Source: Stutzerimonas chloritidismutans AW-1
Lineage (GTDB): Bacteria > Pseudomonadota > Gammaproteobacteria > Pseudomonadales > Pseudomonadaceae
Direction: 5' to 3'
Length of the DNA: 64,000 nt
Assembly (NCBI RefSeq): GCF_000495915.1
Contig: NZ_AOFQ01000056.1
Coordinates: forward strand, 59,766 to 123,765
Shown here: in pieces, positions 1-9,374 of the stretch
Layout of the letters: each line of letters opens with the position of its first letter
Position numbering within the stretch: position 1 is the first letter of the stretch
Made by a program: the position numbers and the translations under genes
The notes under the pieces: generated by a model
The model's input: the letters and a program-made list of their open reading frames with translations, nothing else
Databases searched by the model: none
Told to the model about the DNA's origin: nothing

Positions 1-172
1 ACTGCGAGCCAGCGATTAGCGGAACGAGCGGCCATCCGATGCCGTCGTCCCGTTGGTGCCGCAAGTTTAGGGGAAATGTTCGCGCAGGCAATGTGACTGG
101 GTTGGCAGGGAGTCGCCGCATCGGACGCCGTTCGACCAGGCGCCCAGCGGATTTGCGATGAGCTTAGCTAAA
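1..172. other. Left-edge non-coding stretch
   Basis: I see no supportable gene, RNA or clear terminator here. It lies downstream of the SnoaL-like gene, which is read leftwards. The tail of a gene beginning outside the window cannot be excluded. Confidence 0.4.
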
Positions 173-595
173 TCACTTGCCGCGGTAGGCAGCGAGGCGT
201 CGCTTCATCTCGTCGCCCAGGGCCTGCAAGCCACTCATGGGCCGGATCATGACCTCGAATTCGACAATCTTCCCTTCGTCATCGAAGCGGATCATGTCGA
301 TGCCCTTGAGCTCACGGTCACCCACCCGGGCGCTGAACTCGAGGACTACATCCGCACCCTGGGCGCTGGCCAGCTCACGGTGGTAGCGGAAATCCTCGAA
401 AACCTGCAGCACGGTGTTGAGGATCAGGCTCACCGTCGCTGCCCCCTCATACGGCGTGTGAGCCATCGGCGAGCGAAACACCGCCTGCGGATGCAGCAGC
501 TCCGGCAGCCGGCTCAGGTCTCGCTCAACGATCATTCGGTGCCAGGCCTGCAGGCTATTGGCAGCCCCCGGTTGCAGCGCGATTGCAGTTTCCAT
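173..595 (-). CDS. SnoaL-like / NTF2-fold polyketide-cyclase family protein
   Basis: A 140-residue protein starting METAIALQ. It has the pattern of the small NTF2/SnoaL fold: an N-terminal helix (NSLQAWHRMIVERD), the 'LPELLHPQAVFRSP' segment typical of SnoaL-like proteins, and a C-terminal strand 'EGKIVEFEVMIRP'. Members are hydrolases, isomerases or ligand-binding proteins, and no substrate can be read from the sequence. I chose the ATG at 595 because AGAGGA precedes it; the longer frame to 706 would run into fadH. It starts 31 bases after the fadH stop on the same strand, so the two are probably cotranscribed. Confidence 0.75.
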   Translation of the reverse strand: METAIALQPGAANSLQAWHRMIVERDLSRLPELLHPQAVFRSPMAHTPYEGAATVSLILNTVLQVFEDFRYHRELASAQGADVVLEFSARVGDRELKGIDMIRFDDEGKIVEFEVMIRPMSGLQALGDEMKRRLAAYRGK

Positions 596-626
596 GCGTG
601 ATCCTCTTTGCGGATGTGCCGGTGGC

Positions 627-2741
<2,115 letters not shown>

Positions 2742-2844
2742 TCAATGATCCAAAGTGACAACTTTTTGATCCTTCTGCGCAAAAAGCTTGGCAACAGGCG
2801 CCGCGTTACCTACGCTGACGCAATCCCTCACTGCCCTGCCTCAC

Positions 2845-3858
2845 ATGCGCACCTCAATCAATATCGTGCTGTTGCTCGTCCTCGGAGCAGCCTCATTTGC
2901 CGTCTACCTCGACTGGACGCAAGACCGTCGTAGCGGCCCACTGCTGTCCGATCTGCGTACGCTACCCATCGAAAACCACGGGCAGGCCGGAAGCGCAGGC
3001 AACCTGCTGGGCATCGAGACCCGGCTGCAGCCAGCCGACTATCAGAGCCGCGAGCGGCTGCAACTCAAGTTTCGCACCTACCTCAAGCAGGCGGCCGAAG
3101 CCGGAATGCTCAGCGAGCGAACCGTCGTGGTGCTCCCCGAACACGTTGGCACTGGCCTGTTCGCCCTGGGCGAAAAGCCGGAAGTGCAGCAAGCCCGCAC
3201 CCTGCGCGATGCGATGCAGTGGATGGCGCTCAGCAATCCCGGCAGCTATCTGCGCGCACTGCCGGATAATCAGGGCGACGATCGGCGTACCGGTGCGGTG
3301 TTGCGACTCAAGGCCCGACAGATGGCAGAGGAATACCAGAACGTCTTCGGCGGCCTCGCCAGAGAGTTCGGCGTTACCTTGGTGGCTGGCTCGATCGTGC
3401 TGCCGGAGCCCTATCTGGAGAACGATCAGCTGATGATCGGCGATGGCCCGCTGCGCCAGGTAAGCCTGACCTTTGACGGTCGCGGCAAGCCCCTCGGAAC
3501 GCTGCAGTACAAGCAGGCGTTGAGCCGTTACGAACGCCGCTACAGCGTTGCCCCCATCCCCGAGCGTCGACGGCTGATTGAAACACCGGCGGGCTCGCTG
3601 GCAGTGCTGCTGGGCTGCGATGCCTACCTCGAGCAACCGCCTGCCGAAGCGAAACTGCTGGCTGTACCCGGCGCGCTGGCAGATCCGCAGGCGAGCTGTG
3701 GCAGTACACATTCCGACGCGCTCAGCGCAAGACCGCACATGGCCGTGCGTACCCTCGCCCTGCCCTGGAATCTGCTCGGCTCGCCGCGCCGCCCGGCGCC
3801 CCCGGGCCACGGCGTCCCGGTCCAGGTACGCAATCAATGGCTCGGCAGCACCCCATGA
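2845..3858 (+). CDS. Carbon-nitrogen hydrolase (nitrilase superfamily) protein, membrane-anchored
   Basis: A 337-residue protein with one N-terminal membrane segment (TSINIVLLLVLGAASFAVYL). A nitrilase-like domain follows: the strand 'VVVLPEHVGTGLF' carries a Glu in the position of the catalytic Glu, and 'LAVLLGCDAYLE' carries a Cys in the usual nucleophile segment. The substrate is unknown. The ATG at 2845 was chosen because it starts just before the membrane segment. It is divergent from fadH across 187 bases. Its stop overlaps the start of the AraC gene as ATGA (3855-3858), which predicts coupled translation. Annotated in relatives simply as carbon-nitrogen hydrolase. Confidence 0.75.
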   Translation: MRTSINIVLLLVLGAASFAVYLDWTQDRRSGPLLSDLRTLPIENHGQAGSAGNLLGIETRLQPADYQSRERLQLKFRTYLKQAAEAGMLSERTVVVLPEHVGTGLFALGEKPEVQQARTLRDAMQWMALSNPGSYLRALPDNQGDDRRTGAVLRLKARQMAEEYQNVFGGLAREFGVTLVAGSIVLPEPYLENDQLMIGDGPLRQVSLTFDGRGKPLGTLQYKQALSRYERRYSVAPIPERRRLIETPAGSLAVLLGCDAYLEQPPAEAKLLAVPGALADPQASCGSTHSDALSARPHMAVRTLALPWNLLGSPRRPAPPGHGVPVQVRNQWLGSTP

Positions 3859-4892
3859 ATGCGCAACGGGTGCGCCTGGGTGATCTGTCGGTCGGTTTTC
3901 TGCACAGCCTCAACGATGCGTTGCAGCTGTACGGCCATGACCCTCAGCCGCTTTTGCTGGCCTACGGACTGGATGGCGAGCGGCTCGCTGAGCCGCATGC
4001 CCGCCTCTCGATCCCCCGTTACATGCGGCTCGGGCATGCGGCCATCCAGCTGGCTGGCGATCCCGCTCTGGGCCTGGAGATGGGCCGCCTGCGCAAGCCC
4101 GGGCACCTCGGCCTCGCCGGGCTGACCGCCGCTCAGGCGCCCACCGTGCGCGAAGCGGCAAGGGCGCTGATCCGCTACGAGGCGCTGTATGCATCCAACT
4201 ACCGCGGCAGTTCGAGTTTTCATGAAGATGCGTCAGGCGCCTGGCTGCGCTTTTATTCCATCAGCCCTTACAACGCCTACAACCGCTTCGTCGTCGATAC
4301 CGTGCTCGCCAGCTGGATCTCGCAGCTCGGCCGCTTGAGCGGTCAGCCGCTGGTGCCGATGGCGATCCACATCGAGTTCGAAGCCCCTGACTACGCCTCG
4401 CGCTACGACGAGCAGTTCGGCCGGCCGGTAATCTTCGGCGCCGAAGCGAATCAGTTGCAGCTGGATCAGCGCAGCCTGGCGTTGCGCAACCCGGATCATT
4501 GCCCCGGCACCTGGCGGCATCTGCTGGAGCTGTGTGAAGCCGAACTGGAACGGCGCACCCGCACCCGCAGTCTGCGCGAGCGGGTCGCACAGATTCTCGG
4601 GCCGATGCTCAAGGGCCAGGAGCCGGACCTGCAACAGATCGCTGCACGTCTGCAAATGCCGGCCTGGACACTGCGACGCAAGCTGGCCGAGGAAAACAGC
4701 AGCTATCGCGCGATCCTCAACGACCCCCGCCGCGACCTGGCGATGGCCTACATTCGCGACACCGAATCCGCTTTCGGCGAGATCGCCTGGCTGCTTGGTT
4801 TTTCCTCAGCCGAAGCGTTTCAGCGTGCCTTCAAGCGCTGGAGCGGGCAGACGCCAGGAGACTATCGCCGGGCGCAGCGGCGCGGCGCGTAA
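3855..4892 (+). CDS. AraC family transcriptional regulator
   Basis: A 345-residue regulator. The N-terminal two thirds is the AraC_binding_2-like 'arabinose-binding' domain of the OruR/MmsR type, including 'ARLSIPRYMRLGHAAIQLAGDPALGLEMG'-like content in pieces. The C-terminal 80 residues (about 262-342) form two helix-turn-helix units: 'LQQIAARLQMPAWTLRRKL' and 'EIAWLLGFSSAEAFQRAFKR', ending with the family's 'WSGQTPGDYR'. Its ATGA overlap with the hydrolase gene and its position opposite fadH suggest control of this small lipid-related cluster; that target is inference. Confidence 0.92.
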   Translation: MNAQRVRLGDLSVGFLHSLNDALQLYGHDPQPLLLAYGLDGERLAEPHARLSIPRYMRLGHAAIQLAGDPALGLEMGRLRKPGHLGLAGLTAAQAPTVREAARALIRYEALYASNYRGSSSFHEDASGAWLRFYSISPYNAYNRFVVDTVLASWISQLGRLSGQPLVPMAIHIEFEAPDYASRYDEQFGRPVIFGAEANQLQLDQRSLALRNPDHCPGTWRHLLELCEAELERRTRTRSLRERVAQILGPMLKGQEPDLQQIAARLQMPAWTLRRKLAEENSSYRAILNDPRRDLAMAYIRDTESAFGEIAWLLGFSSAEAFQRAFKRWSGQTPGDYRRAQRRGA

Positions 4893-4914
4893 ACGGCGCA
4901 TACGCGAGCGGCGA

Positions 4915-5001
4915 TCAGAGTTCGACCGCATCCTCCGCACAGTCCGGGTGATCCTGCTCGGCGGCATGCCATTCCAGTAGTTCGTCCTGGTAGTCGTCCA
5001 T
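4915..5001 (-). CDS. Very small acidic protein, 28 residues
   Basis: A short frame encoding a 28-residue, strongly acidic peptide that begins MDDYQDELLEWHAAEQ and ends in EDAVEL. It has a good ribosome binding site, GAGGAA, 8 bases before the ATG, and its composition is unlike random GC-rich frames. It is convergent with the AraC gene, 22 bases past that gene's stop. I recognise no family. The protein is probably cytoplasmic because no hydrophobic segment exists. Confidence 0.5.
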   Translation of the reverse strand: MDDYQDELLEWHAAEQDHPDCAEDAVEL

Positions 5002-5176
5002 CGCTAGATTCCTCAGTCGTCGGCGGTTGCCCAAGGCTTGATGCCTGTCTGTGCATCAAGGTTCATGCCAGCAGGCTACAACCGGCAAATGAAGGAATCG
5101 TGACGTGCCTTGAGCCTCGCGGGCGGCCAGATCACGGGGCACGCGCGAGTAACACGCCCCAAACCGGGGCGCGCCT

Positions 5177-5341
5177 TCAGGGTGAAGACAGGCCCGCCGC
5201 ATTCATCGCCAGGCGCAGCAGCCAGGCGACGATGCCGAGCGCCAGCACGCTGCCACTCCAGATCAGCACCAGCCAGCTCATGCGCTGCCAGAGCGGTCGC
5301 TGCTCAGGTTGCGCGGGCGGCTTGTTATCCAGATCAGCCAT
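5177..5341 (-). CDS. DUF2474-type small membrane subunit of bd oxidase (CydX-like)
   Basis: A 54-residue protein: a polar N-terminus (MADLDNKPPAQPEQRPLWQR) followed by one membrane segment 'MSWLVLIWSGSVLALGIVAW' and a short tail. Small single-pass proteins of this type follow cydB/cioB in many proteobacteria (DUF2474 family) and resemble CydX, which stabilises the haem sites of bd oxidases. Its ATG overlaps the cioB stop (bases 5341-5343 read TGA on the minus strand, ATGA overlap), so translation should be coupled. The role as a third oxidase subunit is inferred from position and architecture. Confidence 0.8.
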   Translation of the reverse strand: MADLDNKPPAQPEQRPLWQRMSWLVLIWSGSVLALGIVAWLLRLAMNAAGLSSP

Positions 5342-6348
5342 CAGTGATACCCATCCTCGGCACTGACCTTGCCGCGGAACACGTAGTAGCTCCAGGCCGT
5401 GTACATCAGGATCAGCGGCAGAATGAGCAGTGCTCCGACCAGCGTGAAGCCCTGACTCTGAGGCGGTGCGGCCGCCTCCCAGATGCTCACCGACGGCGGA
5501 ATGATGTTTGGCCAGAGGCTGATGCCCAGACCGCTATAGCCGAGGAAGATCAGCGCCAGCGTCAGCAGGAATGGCGTGTAGTTGGCGTAGCGCTGAATCG
5601 AGCGCAGCAGTCCGAATGCGCAGAGCAGCACCAGCACCGGAACCGGCATGAAATACAGCAGGTTGGGCATGCTGAACCAGCGCTCGGCGATATCCGGATG
5701 GGTCAGCGGCGTCCACAGGCTGACGATGCCGGTAACCACCAGCACCGCCCACACCAGCGGAATGCCGATGTCGTGCATGCGCCGTTGCAGGTCGCCGGCG
5801 GTGCGCATCATCAGCCAGGTACAGCCGAGCAGCGCATAGGCAACGATCAGTGCCAGTCCGCAGAACAGCGAGAACGGCGTCAACCAGTCCAGCGCCCCGC
5901 CGGCATAGGCCCGATCCTCGACCGGCAACCCGCTGATGAATGCACCAAGCACCACGCCCTGGAAGAAGGTTGCGACCAGCGAGCCGCCGATAAAGGCCTT
6001 GTCCCAGACATGCTGGCGCTCGCGGACCACCTTGAAGCGGAACTCGAACGCCACGCCGCGGAAGATCAGCCCCATCAGCATGAAGATGATCGGCAGATAG
6101 AGCGCGGACAGCACCACCGAATAGGCCAGCGGAAACGCGGCGAACAGCCCGGCACCGCCGAGTACCAGCCACGTCTCGTTGCCGTCCCAGATCGGCGCGA
6201 CGGTGTTCATCATCACGTCGCGCTCCGAGGCGTCCTGCACGAAGGGAAAGAGGATGCCGACGCCGAGATCGAAACCGTCCATCACCACGTACATCATGAT
6301 GCCGAAGATGATGATCACCGCCCAGATCAGTGAAAGATCGATACCCAT
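5341..6348 (-). CDS. cioB: Cyanide-insensitive bd-type ubiquinol oxidase subunit II
   Basis: A 335-residue inner membrane protein of the CydB family, with about eight to nine hydrophobic segments. It begins MGIDLSLIWAVIIIFGIMMYVVMDGFDLG, and 'DGFDLGVGILFPF' and 'WDGNETWLVLGGAGLFAAFP' are diagnostic. With CioA it forms the quinol-oxidising bd complex reducing oxygen to water. The gene follows cioA by 3 bases (stop of cioA at 6352) and overlaps the small DUF2474 gene. The CIO rather than cytochrome bd-I assignment rests on the partner subunit. Confidence 0.94.
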   Translation of the reverse strand: MGIDLSLIWAVIIIFGIMMYVVMDGFDLGVGILFPFVQDASERDVMMNTVAPIWDGNETWLVLGGAGLFAAFPLAYSVVLSALYLPIIFMLMGLIFRGVAFEFRFKVVRERQHVWDKAFIGGSLVATFFQGVVLGAFISGLPVEDRAYAGGALDWLTPFSLFCGLALIVAYALLGCTWLMMRTAGDLQRRMHDIGIPLVWAVLVVTGIVSLWTPLTHPDIAERWFSMPNLLYFMPVPVLVLLCAFGLLRSIQRYANYTPFLLTLALIFLGYSGLGISLWPNIIPPSVSIWEAAAPPQSQGFTLVGALLILPLILMYTAWSYYVFRGKVSAEDGYH

Positions 6349-6351
6349 GGC

Positions 6352-7791
6352 TCAGTTCCTCTCGCCCAGTTGATCGCTTTGTCCCTCGGGAAGGGCTTCG
6401 TCCGCCGCGGAGATCGGTCGCATCGGCGTGCGCGCCTCGCCGGGCCCACCGGTACCTTTCTCGCGCCCTTCGCTGATCACCGGACCTTTGCGCACCAGGC
6501 GCAGGACGTACACCATGCCCACCCCGAACACGGCGAAGTAGACCACCACGAACATCGCCAGAGTGAGCCCCAGCTGGCCGGCGCCGTGATTGGATACGGC
6601 GTCGGCGGTGCGCATCAGGCCATAGATCACCCAGGGCTGACGCCCGATCTCGGTGGTGTACCAGCCAGCCAAGATGGCGATCAGCCCGGAAGGCCCCATC
6701 AGCAACACCAGCCGCAGGAACGCGCGAGAGCTGTACATCCGGTCGCCCCGCCGCAACAGCAGACTCCAGATACCGGTGACTATCATCAGCAGGCCGAGCG
6801 CGACCATGATCCGGAACGTCCAGAACACGATCGTCGAGTTCGGCCGGTCCTCGGGCGGGAAGTCCTTCAGCGCCGGAATCGGTTCGGTCAGGCTGTGATT
6901 GAGGATCAGGCTGGCGAGATAGGGAATCTCGATCTTGTAGCGCGTTTCCTCGGCCTCCATGTCCGGCCAGCCGAACAGCAACAGCGGCGTCGGCCCGCCT
7001 TCGGAGTTGTCCCAGTGCCCTTCCATCGCGGCGATCTTCGCCGGCTGATATTCGAGGGTGTTCAGCCCATGGAAATCGCCGATCACCGCCTGCACCGGTG
7101 CCACCAGGAGGGCCATCCACATGGCCATCGAGAGCATCTTGCGGATCGCCGGGTTGTCCTTGCCGCGCAACAGCTGCCAGGCCGCCGACGCGCCGACGAA
7201 GAACGCCGTGGCGAGGAACGCGGCGACCGCCATGTGCGCCAGTCGATAAGGGAACGACGGGTTGAAGATGATCGCCAGCCAGTCCACCGGCACCACGATG
7301 CCGTCGATGATCTCGTGCCCCTGCGGCGTGTGCATCCAGCTGTTGGACGCCAGAATCCAGAAGGTCGAGATCAGCGTGCCCACGGCCACCATGAGCGTGG
7401 AAAAGAAATGCAGGCGTTCGCCAACCCGATTCCAGCCGAACAGCATGACCCCAAGGAAACCCGCCTCCAGGAAGAACGCGGTCAGCACCTCATAGGCCAG
7501 CAGCGGCCCGGTGACACTGCCGGCGAACTCGGAGTAGGCACTCCAGTTGGTGCCGAACTGGTACGCCATGACGATTCCCGACACCACACCCATGCCGAAA
7601 TTGACCGCGAATATCTTCAGCCAGAAGTGATAGAGGTCGCGATAGACCTCCTGCCGGGTCTTCAGCCAGAGCCCCTCGAGCACGGCGAGAAAGCTGGCGA
7701 GCCCGATGGTGATCGCCGGGAAGATGATGTGAAAGGTGATGGTGAAAGCGAACTGGACGCGCGCCAGCTCTAGTGCTTCCAATCCGAACAT
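6352..7791 (-). CDS. cioA: Cyanide-insensitive bd-type ubiquinol oxidase subunit I
   Basis: A 479-residue CydA family protein with about nine membrane segments. His21 in 'FTITFHIIFPAITIG' corresponds to the high-spin haem ligand, and 'GWYTTEIGRQPW' is the quinol-site signature. The length is near that of Pseudomonas CioA (about 488) and shorter than E. coli CydA (522), in keeping with the short Q loop of cyanide-insensitive oxidases. I chose ATG 7791 because GAGGAG precedes it; the longer frame adds 29 basic residues without family character. First gene of cioA-cioB-DUF2474. Confidence 0.93.
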   Translation of the reverse strand: MFGLEALELARVQFAFTITFHIIFPAITIGLASFLAVLEGLWLKTRQEVYRDLYHFWLKIFAVNFGMGVVSGIVMAYQFGTNWSAYSEFAGSVTGPLLAYEVLTAFFLEAGFLGVMLFGWNRVGERLHFFSTLMVAVGTLISTFWILASNSWMHTPQGHEIIDGIVVPVDWLAIIFNPSFPYRLAHMAVAAFLATAFFVGASAAWQLLRGKDNPAIRKMLSMAMWMALLVAPVQAVIGDFHGLNTLEYQPAKIAAMEGHWDNSEGGPTPLLLFGWPDMEAEETRYKIEIPYLASLILNHSLTEPIPALKDFPPEDRPNSTIVFWTFRIMVALGLLMIVTGIWSLLLRRGDRMYSSRAFLRLVLLMGPSGLIAILAGWYTTEIGRQPWVIYGLMRTADAVSNHGAGQLGLTLAMFVVVYFAVFGVGMVYVLRLVRKGPVISEGREKGTGGPGEARTPMRPISAADEALPEGQSDQLGERN

Positions 7792-7991
7792 GGGCAACAA
7801 CTCCTCGTCAAATGAGCGCCCGCGTCGTCGATGACGGTAAAAACGGGGTCCAGCACAAGTGACAGCAGAACGCGCCAAGGGTGCGCCGCGGGAGCCGCGC
7901 CATCTCGTCGCGCCCTCTGGATCGGCGGTCGAACCATCGCGTTCCAGCGGTCTATGCTGGTCGTAGCCGCGTCAGCCTTGGAGTACCGCCG

Positions 7992-9035
7992 GTGCCGATT
8001 CACACCTTCATCCCGCCATACATTCTCGACCGCATCATCGACCGCGGCTCGCCCTACCAGCGCGGCTGCGCTCAACAGACGCTGCACCACGTGCAGAGCC
8101 TGCTGCCCAACCCCGGCCCGCCACGACCCACAGCCATCGCCGAGCTTGGCGAGCTGCGCACGCCCGGCCACGCACAACGACGAATCCATGACGCCGAGCA
8201 GCAGATGCAGCTGCCGGGCACCCTGCGACGTCGCGAAGGTCAGCCGGCCTCCGGCGACGCCGCGGTGGACGAAGCCTACGACGCGCTCGGCGCGACCTAC
8301 ACATTCTTCTGGCAGGTTTTCCAGCGCGACTCGATCGATGACCTGGGGATGCCGTTGATCGGCACCGTGCACTACGGTCAGGGCTACGAGAACGCCTTCT
8401 GGAACGGCGAGCAGATGGTGTTCGGCGATGGCGACGGTGAGCTGTTCCAGCGCTTCACCCGCTCGCTGGACGTGGTCGCCCACGAACTGACCCACGGCCT
8501 GATCGAGAGCGAAGCCGGGCTGGTCTATTTCAACCAGCCAGGGGCGCTCAACGAATCGGTGTCGGACGTGTTCGGCGCGCTGACCAAACAGCATGCGCTC
8601 GGCCAGACTGCGGCGGAGGCCGACTGGCTGGTCGGCGCCGAACTGCTCACCGACAAGGTCAACGGCGTCGCCCTGCGTTCCATGGCCAACCCGGGCAGCG
8701 CCTATGACGACCCGCTGCTCGGTCGCGACCCGCAGCCTGCGCACATGCGCGACTTCATCGAGACCCGCGACGACAACGGTGGCGTGCATCTCAACTCCGG
8801 CATTCCCAACCGCGCCTTCTACCTCGCGGCCATGGCGCTGGGTGGTTACGCCTGGGAGCAGGCCGGACGAATCTGGTACGCCACCATCTGTGATCCACAA
8901 CTGCCCAATGATGCGGACTTCGCAACCTTCGCCGGTGTGACGCTGAACCACGCGGCGCAGCTGTTCGGTCGTCAGTCGCCTCAGGTTCAGGCGCTGTATG
9001 AAGCCTGGACGTCAGTGGGCGTAGCACTGCGCTGA
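7992..9035 (+). CDS. Protealysin-like M4 family metallopeptidase
   Basis: A 347-residue zinc protease of the thermolysin family. Zinc ligands and catalytic Glu lie in 'VVAHELTHGLI' (about His164, Glu165, His168), the third ligand in 'GALNESVSDVFG' (Glu188), and the active-site His in 'GVHLNSGIPNRAFYLAA'. There is no signal peptide. The N-terminus carries 'FIPPYILDRIIDRG', the PPL-type motif of the short protealysin propeptide. I chose the GTG at 7992 because TTGGAG lies just upstream and the propeptide motif follows at once. The next gene encodes an emfourin-like inhibitor, the pairing known from Serratia protealysin. Cellular location is uncertain. Confidence 0.9.
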   Translation: MPIHTFIPPYILDRIIDRGSPYQRGCAQQTLHHVQSLLPNPGPPRPTAIAELGELRTPGHAQRRIHDAEQQMQLPGTLRRREGQPASGDAAVDEAYDALGATYTFFWQVFQRDSIDDLGMPLIGTVHYGQGYENAFWNGEQMVFGDGDGELFQRFTRSLDVVAHELTHGLIESEAGLVYFNQPGALNESVSDVFGALTKQHALGQTAAEADWLVGAELLTDKVNGVALRSMANPGSAYDDPLLGRDPQPAHMRDFIETRDDNGGVHLNSGIPNRAFYLAAMALGGYAWEQAGRIWYATICDPQLPNDADFATFAGVTLNHAAQLFGRQSPQVQALYEAWTSVGVALR

Positions 9036-9044
9036 GGAGACAGG

Positions 9045-9374
9045 ATGAAGATGCCAGCACTGGGACCCGAAACCTCGTTGCGCGTATCGCGCCAAGGCGG
9101 TTTCGTCGCGGCGCCAAGCCTGGCGCGACCCCGGCAGATCGAATTCGCCGACTGCGATGCCGAGCAGCGCCGCGGCCTCTGCTCGGTGGTCGAACGCTGC
9201 CTGCCGGTCGCCAGCAAGAACGTCGGTGCCGGCGATCAGCGCTTCTTCCGGGTCGAACTGCACTACCGACGCGAGGGCACCGACGCCGAACTGATCCTGC
9301 AGATCGCCGAGGACCGAGCGCCACAGGAACTGATGCAGTTCTGGCAGAACGGCGCCATCCCCGGCGACAGCTAG
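9045..9374 (+). CDS. Protealysin inhibitor emfourin
   Basis: A 109-residue protein starting 9 bases after the M4 protease stop, with GAGGAGACAGG upstream of its ATG. The segment 'LRVSRQGGFVAAPSLARP' and the later 'YRREGTDAELILQIAED' match what I know of emfourin, the proteinaceous inhibitor encoded beside protealysin in Serratia. It lacks a signal peptide, as does the protease, so it could keep the enzyme inactive inside the cell. The last four bases (CTAG, 9371-9374) are shared with the stop of the convergent GGDEF-EAL gene. Confidence 0.85.
   Translation: MKMPALGPETSLRVSRQGGFVAAPSLARPRQIEFADCDAEQRRGLCSVVERCLPVASKNVGAGDQRFFRVELHYRREGTDAELILQIAEDRAPQELMQFWQNGAIPGDS

Noticed and set aside
5110..7773. 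Long + strand frames opposite cioA and cioB
   Set aside because: Very rich in Gln, His and Arg; complementary to membrane protein genes with clear family motifs.
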